The notes beneath the pieces are model-generated. The model had not been told where the DNA came from. It was given only the letters and a program-made list of their open reading frames with translations, and did not search any database. Of a stretch of DNA of 64,000 bases, positions 41,390 through 47,761 are shown piece after piece. The stretch comes from an uncultured Pseudomonadota bacterium (GTDB taxonomy: Bacteria > Pseudomonadota > Gammaproteobacteria > Steroidobacterales > Woeseiaceae). Position numbers and translations under genes: made by a program. Location: assembly GCA_913055625.1 (NCBI GenBank), contig CAJXJW010000003.1, positions 186,001-250,000 on the forward strand. Reading direction: 5' to 3'. The number at the start of each line of letters is the position of its first letter. Position 1 is the first letter of the stretch.

Positions 41390-42729
41390 CGGACCGTGTC
41401 GTCCACAGCACCTGGGAGCGGCCGGTCGCGTCGCCCTCGTCCATGCCGGTATCGGCCGACGTCGTCGTCATCGGCGGCGGCATCATCGGCATCTCGACGG
41501 CGTGGTTCCTCGCCCGGCAGGGCGTCAACGTCGTCGTCTGCGAGAAAGGCCACGTCGCCGGCGAACAGTCCGGCCGCAACTGGGGCTGGGTGCGGCAACA
41601 AGGACGCGACACGCGCGAGCTGCCGATGGCGATGGCGGCAAACCGCATCTGGCGCACACTGGAAGACGACATCGGCGAGCGCGTCGGCTTTCGCCAGGGC
41701 GGCTGCCTGTTCGTCGCGCGCAAAGAAGCCGAGCTCGGCGCGTTCGAAGACTGGGTGCAGATCGCCCGCGAACACGGCCTCGACACGGAGCTGATCGGCC
41801 GGCACCGGCTGGCCGAACTGGTGCGTGGCGGCGGCATCGACTGGCCCGGTGCGATGTACACGGCCAGCGACGCCCGCGCCGAACCGCACAAGGCCGCGCC
41901 GGCAGTTGCCCGTGCCGTCGAGCGCGCGGGTGGCGCGGTCCTCACCGGCTGCGCCGTGCGCGGCCTGGACCTCGAAGCGGGCCGCGTCGCCGGCGTCGTG
42001 ACCGAGCACGGCCGCATACGCGCCGCCGCGGTGCTGTGCGCGGGCGGTGCGTGGACATCGATGTTCTGCCGTTCAGTCGGCGTCGCACTGCCGCAGCTCC
42101 GCGTGCGCGGCACCGTCGTGCGTACCGCTCCGGGACCGGACATACTCGACGGCACACTGTTCGACGAACGCATCGGCATCCGCCGGCGCGACGACGGCGG
42201 CTACACGATCGCACCCGGCATGCTGCTCGACCACGCGCTGACGCCGGCCTCGTTCCGCTGGTTCGCGAAGTTCCTCCCGGCGCTGAAGATGGACTGGCGC
42301 ATGCTTCGCCTGTCGTTCGGCCGCGAGTTTTTCGACGAGCTCCGCGCACCGCGGCGGTGGTCCCTCGACGCCCCCTCGCCGTTCGAGGCCACCCGCGTCC
42401 TGGACCCGGCGCCGAACCCGAAGGCCGTCGCCGTGCTGCGCCGCGACCTGGCGACCGTGTTCCCGGCGCTGGCCGACGTCGCATTCGTCGAGACCTGGGC
42501 CGGCATCATCGAGTCGACGCCGGACGTCATCCCGGCCATCGGCGAGACGCATATCCCCGGCTTCCACGTCGCTACCGGCTTCAGCGGCCACGGCTTCGGC
42601 ATCGGCCCGGGCGCCGGCATGGCGATCGCCGGCCTGCTGACCGGCCACGACACCGGCATCGACCTCGAACCCCTGCGGCTCGGGCGCTTCTTCGACGGCA
42701 CGCCGATGACGCCGCAGTCGTCAATTTGA
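41386..42729 (+). CDS. FAD-dependent oxidoreductase, D-amino-acid/glycine oxidase (DAO) family
   Basis: 447 aa from the GTG at 41386, which overlaps the symporter stop (GTGA); an in-frame ATG at 41443 (MPVSADVVVIGGGI) is the alternative. The ADP-binding motif VVVIGGGIIGIS, the EQSGRNWGWVRQQGRD segment (similar to the covalent-flavin region of sarcosine/dimethylglycine-type enzymes) and the C-terminal GFHVATGFSGHGFGIGPGAG define the family. It would oxidise a secondary or tertiary amine such as an N-methyl amino acid. It completes an import, N-oxidation and demethylation gene set with the Rieske and PYROXD2-like genes. Confidence 0.85.
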   Translation: MTDRVVHSTWERPVASPSSMPVSADVVVIGGGIIGISTAWFLARQGVNVVVCEKGHVAGEQSGRNWGWVRQQGRDTRELPMAMAANRIWRTLEDDIGERVGFRQGGCLFVARKEAELGAFEDWVQIAREHGLDTELIGRHRLAELVRGGGIDWPGAMYTASDARAEPHKAAPAVARAVERAGGAVLTGCAVRGLDLEAGRVAGVVTEHGRIRAAAVLCAGGAWTSMFCRSVGVALPQLRVRGTVVRTAPGPDILDGTLFDERIGIRRRDDGGYTIAPGMLLDHALTPASFRWFAKFLPALKMDWRMLRLSFGREFFDELRAPRRWSLDAPSPFEATRVLDPAPNPKAVAVLRRDLATVFPALADVAFVETWAGIIESTPDVIPAIGETHIPGFHVATGFSGHGFGIGPGAGMAIAGLLTGHDTGIDLEPLRLGRFFDGTPMTPQSSI

Positions 42730-42745
42730 TGAGGACCGCCTCGCC

Positions 42746-43708
42746 ATGCTTCGACTGACCATTGTCCTGCTCGTCGCATTGTCGGCGTGCGGCACGGAAG
42801 AACCACCCGAACCGAAAGCCGTGTTCATCATCCTCGACGGCATCCCCGCCGACGTCATCGAGCGCGTGCCGACGCCGCAGCTCGATGCGCTCGCCGCCGA
42901 GGGCGGCTACACGCGGAGCTTCGTCGGCGGCGAGATCGGCGGCGAATCGGAAAGTCCGACGGTCTCGGCCGTCGGCTACCAGAGCCTGATCACCGGCACC
43001 TGGGCGAACAAGCACAACGTGTATGACAACGACGTGACGAACCCGGACTACGGCTACTGGGACATCTTCCGGATCGCGAAGCACCACGACCCGGCGCTTG
43101 CCACTGCCGTGTTCTCGACCTGGGAAGACAACCGGACGAAGCTGCTCGGTGACGGCCTGCCCGCGGCCGGCGGGCACAAGATCGACACCGCGCTCGACGG
43201 CCTGGAGCGCGACACCGCGCGCTACCCGCACGAGGGCGGCGACCCGGATCTCGACGAATTCATCAGCGACATCGACGACGCCGTTGCCGCCGAGGCGGCC
43301 CGCTATCTACGCCTGGAGGGCCCGAACCTCACCTGGGTTTACCTGCAGTACACCGACGACGCGGGGCATCGCTACGGCGACAGCCCTGAAATGGACGCCG
43401 CGGTGCGGGCGATGGACCGGCGCGTCGGCCAGATCACCGATGCGCTGTCACAGCGACAGGGCGAGGACTGGCTGGTCGTCGTCACGACCGACCACGGCCG
43501 CGACGCCGTCGACGGGCGCGAACACGGGGAGCAAACGACGCGCGAACGGACGACATGGATCGTGACGAACAGCCGGCGGCTCAACGCCCGCTTCGCGCAG
43601 TCGCCACCCATTGTCGATATCCTGCCGTCGATCGCCGCGCACCTGGGCCTCGACATACCGGCGGACATCGCCGCCCGGCTGGACGGCCGGACGTTCATCG
43701 ACCCCTGA
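42746..43708 (+). CDS. Alkaline-phosphatase-superfamily phosphodiesterase lipoprotein
   Basis: 320 aa. The lipobox LSAC (Cys15) gives a lipid-anchored periplasmic enzyme. Superfamily metal motifs are FIILDGIP (Asp), SESPTVSAVGYQSLITG (nucleophile Thr/Ser region), YTDDAGHRYG (Asp/His) and VTTDHGRD (Asp-His). It resembles nucleotide pyrophosphatase/phosphodiesterases, though a phosphatase or sulfatase-like activity is possible. GAGGA lies 10 nt before the ATG, 17 bp after the DAO gene, so it may share that operon. Its 3' end overlaps the convergent SpoIIAA-like gene by 14 bp. Confidence 0.82.
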   Translation: MLRLTIVLLVALSACGTEEPPEPKAVFIILDGIPADVIERVPTPQLDALAAEGGYTRSFVGGEIGGESESPTVSAVGYQSLITGTWANKHNVYDNDVTNPDYGYWDIFRIAKHHDPALATAVFSTWEDNRTKLLGDGLPAAGGHKIDTALDGLERDTARYPHEGGDPDLDEFISDIDDAVAAEAARYLRLEGPNLTWVYLQYTDDAGHRYGDSPEMDAAVRAMDRRVGQITDALSQRQGEDWLVVVTTDHGRDAVDGREHGEQTTRERTTWIVTNSRRLNARFAQSPPIVDILPSIAAHLGLDIPADIAARLDGRTFIDP

Positions 43709-44435
43709 CCCACTCCATCGCGGCGTCGCGATCGTCGAAATCGAAGTGCCGCACCTCGGCGTCGATCAGCAGGCGCGCGAACTTCGGCATCGCCGAGAGG
43801 AACCGGCTGCCAGTCACGAGCGCGACCCGGCGCAGGTACTTCCGGTGATCGCGGACGAAGCGCAGGTGCGACAGGAATGCCGCGAGATCATCCCAGCCGG
43901 GAAAGTCCTCGGCGACGACCACGAGTCCCGAGAGACCGCCCGTGCGCTCGATGAACGGGTCGACGACGCGCTCCAGCCGTTCGAAGTCGCCGACTTCCAG
44001 CTCGTCGTGCGGCTCGAGCACCAGCACGCTGTCGTCTTCGTGCAGCTCGAACTCGAGCTCGCCGGGCGACGACGGCGCCGAGACCCATTCGCGGGCGTCA
44101 TGCTCCTCGTCGTTCACGTACACGCGCACGTCGCCGGGCAGCAGGATGCCGAACGCCTTGACCATTCGCACCACCCATTCGTGGTCGCTGACGACCGCGA
44201 CCCGCTCGAACGCGGTGAAGTGCCGCATGCCGATTTTCGCGTCCTCCCAGGCCGCCGCCCCGGTATAGCCGTCGAACTCATCACCGAGCACGTACAGGAG
44301 CCGCAGCCGCCGGTGGCGCGACAGGGCATCCTCGACGGCGGGCACCAGCACGTCGAGATAATCCGTTTCGGTCACCTTGCCGCGGGCGCGTATGCCGACA
44401 ACGCCGTCGGGCAGGCCCTCGATTCTTTCGAGCAT
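43695..44435 (-). CDS. Tandem SpoIIAA-like (STAS-related) domain protein
   Basis: 246 aa from the ATG at 44433-44435, which is 5 nt after AGGAGG. The protein is an internal duplication: residues 1-115 and about 125-246 each look like a SpoIIAA-like domain (PF11964). The first copy reads VVGIRARGKVTETDYLDVLV...FERVAVVSDHEWVV, the second has FERLERVVDPFIERTGGLSG...LRRVALVTGSRFLSA. Single-domain relatives are cytosolic proteins of unknown function that may bind lipids. It lies 63 bp downstream of the decarboxylase gene and probably ends that operon. Confidence 0.76.
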   Translation of the reverse strand: MLERIEGLPDGVVGIRARGKVTETDYLDVLVPAVEDALSRHRRLRLLYVLGDEFDGYTGAAAWEDAKIGMRHFTAFERVAVVSDHEWVVRMVKAFGILLPGDVRVYVNDEEHDAREWVSAPSSPGELEFELHEDDSVLVLEPHDELEVGDFERLERVVDPFIERTGGLSGLVVVAEDFPGWDDLAAFLSHLRFVRDHRKYLRRVALVTGSRFLSAMPKFARLLIDAEVRHFDFDDRDAAMEWVRGR

Positions 44436-44497
44436 GTCGTCCTCCTGCAGGTGCTTCGGGCCGACCATTGTCGCAGAGCCGCCGCGACAGCGGTATG

Positions 44498-45652
44498 TCA
44501 GTCGCAGGGCGGCGCTCCGCCGCGAACGACGACCAGCTCGTTGCTGCAGAATCCGTTGAAGTCGGTACGGCCGGTCAGGCTGTAGGCACCGAGGCTGCCG
44601 AACTCGAGGATGTCGCCCGGGCGCACGTCGGCCGGCAGGCTCACGTCGCCCGGCAGGGCGTCGGACGAGTCGCAGGTCGGGCCGAAGAGCCGGAAACGCG
44701 CGGTCGCGCCGGCGTGACGTTCGCCATTGCGCCAGCAGCGAACCGGGAAGCGCTCGTGGCCGCGGAAGCGCAGTTCCCAGAAAACGCCGTACATGCCGTC
44801 GTTGAGGAACAGCCGGTCTTCCTTGCGCAGCAGTACCTCGACCAGCGCCGACATGCCCGGCGCCGCCAGCGCCCGGCCCGGCTCCACCAGGATCTCGCCG
44901 CCGTGCGCCAAAGGCAGGCTCGCAATCGCGTCACGGACCGCCGCGAAGAAATCGGCCAGCGGCGGCACATCGTAGCCGGGGTAGCGCAGCGGAAAGCCGC
45001 CGCCGATGTCCACGAGCCGGACGCGGAACGGCAGCGACGACAGGACGTTCCGCGCCACGCCGATCGAGTGGCGGTACGCGTCGGGGCTGACGACGTTGGA
45101 GCCCACGTTGAACGCCAGCGCCGGCTCCGCGCCGGCATCCCGGATAGCCTCCAGCAGACGGGGGATGTCGGCGGGCGGCGCGCCGAAGCGCACCGACAGG
45201 TCCGCCATTGCCGATTCGTGGTGCACCGCCATCCGCGCAAAAATCACCGCGCGTTCGGCGTCGATCTCGCCGAGCAAGGGCGCCAGCCCGCTCGCGTGAT
45301 CGATGAGAAAGTGGCGGACGCCGTGTTTCCGAAACGCGGTGCCGGCCGCGCCGCGCAGCCGCACCGGGGTCATGAAACAGCAGGCGGCATCCGGTGACAC
45401 CCGCCGGGCGAGCTCGACCTCCGGGAGGGAAGCACAGTCGAAATGCGCCACGCCACCGTCTGCGAGCGCGCGCAGGACCGCCGGGTGACTGTTGGCCTTG
45501 ACGGCGTAGAGCACGCGCCCCGGGAATGCAGTGACGAAATCTTGCGCGCCCCGGCGATAGACGTCCGGGTACAGGCAATACACGGGCTGCTCGCGAACGT
45601 GTCCGCGTACGACGTCGGCCACGTCGTCATACTCGGGCAGATTGTCGTTCAC
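44498..45652 (-). CDS. Ornithine/lysine decarboxylase-like PLP enzyme (fold type III)
   Basis: 384 aa from the GTG at 45652 (AGGA 5 nt upstream). Alanine-racemase-fold decarboxylase features are Lys52 in YAVKANSHP for PLP, VDIGGGFP, ILVEPGRAL and catalytic Cys327 in FGPTCDSSD, with GAYSLTGRTDFNGF near the end. This is the eukaryotic/bacterial type III ornithine decarboxylase pattern, making putrescine from ornithine, though lysine or diaminopimelate-type specificity cannot be excluded. It follows two outer-membrane-type proteins in the same operon. A polyamine-type importer also occurs in the window (5.6-9.6 kb). Confidence 0.84.
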   Translation of the reverse strand: MNDNLPEYDDVADVVRGHVREQPVYCLYPDVYRRGAQDFVTAFPGRVLYAVKANSHPAVLRALADGGVAHFDCASLPEVELARRVSPDAACCFMTPVRLRGAAGTAFRKHGVRHFLIDHASGLAPLLGEIDAERAVIFARMAVHHESAMADLSVRFGAPPADIPRLLEAIRDAGAEPALAFNVGSNVVSPDAYRHSIGVARNVLSSLPFRVRLVDIGGGFPLRYPGYDVPPLADFFAAVRDAIASLPLAHGGEILVEPGRALAAPGMSALVEVLLRKEDRLFLNDGMYGVFWELRFRGHERFPVRCWRNGERHAGATARFRLFGPTCDSSDALPGDVSLPADVRPGDILEFGSLGAYSLTGRTDFNGFCSNELVVVRGGAPPCD

Positions 45653-45679
45653 GCAGGTCCTGTCGCGATGGCTGCCCGG

Positions 45680-46570
45680 CTAGAAGCTGAGCGTCAGCTT
45701 CAGCCCGACGGCCGGGTCTGGCAGCACCCGGCGGGCATACGGCCGGGCGTACGGGTCGTGGAACGCGGGCGTCGCGACGAAATACGGCATGAAACTGACG
45801 TCCGTCTCGATGCCGAACAGCTTGTCCACCTGCCGGTTCAGGCTGCCGAGCGGATCGGTCAGCACCCAGATCCACTTGTCGCCGGTGGATCGATAACCGC
45901 GATCGGCCGTTCTCTCGCGAACGCCTTCCCGGACATCCATGAACCAGAGCCCGACCAGCGACCCGAGCACCGGCGTGAAGACCAGGTCCTGGTACGACGG
46001 TTCCTCGGCGAGCGCCTCCGCACCAAACTCGAACATCGTCGACAACAACACCGAGTACCAGAAGGACTCGCCATTCGAATAGCCGCGCTCGCGGGCCCGA
46101 ACGAAATACGACGCGCCCCAGTACGGGTGGATGATGTAGTTCAGGTAGAAGTCGTCGGAGTCGACCTGCGGGTTCGTGACGTTGTTCCAGTACTTCGAGA
46201 AGCTGTAGTCCTGCTTGTCTTCCTCGGTCCAGTTCGTCACGCTTTCGGGCATCGCGTAGAGGATCGCCACCGCGGCGAACTGGTAGCCGGCGAAGTACAG
46301 CGTATCGCGTCGCAGCCCGTCGGCGTCCTTTGCCGGCTCGTCCGGCAGCAGCAACGCGCCCTGCTCGTCGACACCGGAAAACGGTTGGTCCGCAAACGTG
46401 TGGAAGCCCGACTGCCCGCAGCACGAGAGTGGCATCGACGCGTCGAGCGACGCGCGCGTGCGCGGATCGAGGTCGTCCACGCCGAATCGCGGCTGCGCGT
46501 CGGCAGGCAACGCATACCCGGCGGCAAGCATCACCGCGGCGACGCCGACAGCCAACCGACGGCGCATCAC
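45680..46570 (-). CDS. DUF3943 family exported protein
   Basis: 296 aa with a signal peptide ending ADAQP. The body carries the recurrent DUF3943 features MPESVTNWTEEDKQDYS, NYIIHPYWGASYFVRARERG, SFWYSVLLSTMFEFGAEALA and SYQDLVFTPVLGSLVGLWF. The start overlaps the stop of the DUF3187 gene (ATGA), so the two are translationally coupled. An N-terminal Cys pair (SCCGQ) is unusual. Function is unknown; it is predicted to sit at the outer membrane or in the periplasm. Confidence 0.82.
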   Translation of the reverse strand: MMRRRLAVGVAAVMLAAGYALPADAQPRFGVDDLDPRTRASLDASMPLSCCGQSGFHTFADQPFSGVDEQGALLLPDEPAKDADGLRRDTLYFAGYQFAAVAILYAMPESVTNWTEEDKQDYSFSKYWNNVTNPQVDSDDFYLNYIIHPYWGASYFVRARERGYSNGESFWYSVLLSTMFEFGAEALAEEPSYQDLVFTPVLGSLVGLWFMDVREGVRERTADRGYRSTGDKWIWVLTDPLGSLNRQVDKLFGIETDVSFMPYFVATPAFHDPYARPYARRVLPDPAVGLKLTLSF

Positions 46571-47562
46571 TTGCCGCCCATCCCGCCGTGGATCGCCAGC
46601 TGGAAGGCGAAATCGACGGTCGCATCGGAGAACAGTTCCTCGACGATGCCGAACGACATCGACAAGCCGCTGCCCGCGAAGCGGTAGTCACCACCGACCA
46701 TGAGCTGGAAGGAGCTTCCGCCGAACTCGTCGAGTGCGCTGTCGAAGTACGAGCCCTGCGCATACAGCGACGCCATCGCGCGCAGGCGCTGCCCGAAGCG
46801 CCAGTCCGCCGCGATACCGCCGAACGGTACCGCGGACTCCTGGATGTCGGCGAACAGGTCGCTGTCGCCGGTCACGAGCACGCCGGCGTGCGCCGTGAGG
46901 TCGAGACGCTCGAGCCCGAACGCGCGATCGACGGTGCCGTACACACCAATCGCGAGGTCGGTGCCGCCACTGCCCCGCAGGGCGTCGGCATCACCGGTCG
47001 GGAGCTTCAGCGTCGCGCGCACCGCGTACCGGTGACGATCGTCGTCGCCGAGGCCGAGCGGCACCGCCGCCGTCAGCCGGATGTCGCCAAGGCCGGCAGA
47101 GTCGTCCACGAGTGCGTACGGCTCCCGTCCGGCGCCCGCATAGCGAAACTCCAGGCGATTGCGCGGACCGGTGCGCTTCGAGTTCGTCATGCCGAAGACG
47201 TCGTGCCAACCCTCGATGACCGGATCGAGGACGCCGTTGGCGTGCGCGACCAGCGGCACGTCCACGCCGACTTCCAGCCACTCGGTCAGCCCGTGTCGCA
47301 CGCGGAAGTTCAGGTAGTAGCTCTCGCCGTCCAGGACGATCGATTCGCCGCCAGCGGCCGAGGCGTCGGCATGATTCGCGACGTCGAGCGTCGCGAGCCA
47401 GGTCGTCGTGCCGTCATCGATGCGTCCCGCGCCCTCGAACGTCGGCAGGCCGAAGATCTGCAGGAAGGGATTGTGCGTGCGCACCGGAAACCACGCCTCG
47501 TCCGTTGCCGCCGCGGCCGGCACCGCGCACAACGCACAGGACGCAATGACGGCACGCAGCAT
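46567..47562 (-). CDS. DUF3187 family outer-membrane-type protein
   Basis: 331 aa from the ATG at 47560-47562, which begins a signal peptide (MLRAVIASCALCAVPAAAA). The mature start VRTHNPFLQIFGLPTF is a DUF3187 hallmark. Alternating amphipathic strands (YYLNFRVRHGLTEWLEVGVD, RHRYAVRATLKLPTGDADAL) and the C-terminal aromatic strand suggest a small beta-barrel. It heads the operon with DUF3943, the decarboxylase and the SpoIIAA-like gene. A consensus TATAAT and a 14-bp palindrome lie in its upstream region. A GTG at 47652 would add 30 non-signal residues. Confidence 0.8.
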   Translation of the reverse strand: MLRAVIASCALCAVPAAAATDEAWFPVRTHNPFLQIFGLPTFEGAGRIDDGTTTWLATLDVANHADASAAGGESIVLDGESYYLNFRVRHGLTEWLEVGVDVPLVAHANGVLDPVIEGWHDVFGMTNSKRTGPRNRLEFRYAGAGREPYALVDDSAGLGDIRLTAAVPLGLGDDDRHRYAVRATLKLPTGDADALRGSGGTDLAIGVYGTVDRAFGLERLDLTAHAGVLVTGDSDLFADIQESAVPFGGIAADWRFGQRLRAMASLYAQGSYFDSALDEFGGSSFQLMVGGDYRFAGSGLSMSFGIVEELFSDATVDFAFQLAIHGGMGGK

Positions 47563-47586
47563 GCCGGTCCGGTCGATTGTCTGCCG

Positions 47587-47600
47587 GCGTGATATCACGC
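47587..47600. promoter_or_regulatory. Perfect 14-bp palindrome upstream of the DUF3187 operon
   Basis: GCGTGATATCACGC is self-complementary, with no spacer. It lies 25 bp before the DUF3187 start and downstream of its probable -10 box, in the divergent region shared with the GH2 gene. An operator is possible; no cognate regulator is known. Confidence 0.3.
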
Positions 47601-47702
47601 GTTTTCCCGTTCCCTGCAGCCGCCCGTTGTTGTCGCTCGTCCGGCGGCGCACCTTCCCCCGAATCCTGTCCCGTCCATCGTGCCGGCCGGGCCCGAGGAC
47701 GC

Positions 47703-47708
47703 ATTATA
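47703..47708 (-). promoter_or_regulatory. Consensus -10 box for the DUF3187 operon
   Basis: The reverse strand reads TATAAT exactly. No good -35 hexamer is seen at 16-18 bp. The expected start point leaves a leader of about 135 nt before the DUF3187 ATG, containing the palindrome at 47587-47600. Confidence 0.4.
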
Positions 47709-47749
47709 GGACACGAGCCGCCCGGCTCCGAGCGGCCGCGATCAGCGGT

Positions 47750-47761
47750 TACAATCGCCCG
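47750..47761 (+). promoter_or_regulatory. Candidate leaderless promoter of the GH2 gene
   Basis: TACAAT is followed by CGCCCG and then the ATG at 47762. There is no ribosome-binding site. The identical hexamer and 6-nt spacing recur before the gene at 53473. Confidence 0.45.
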
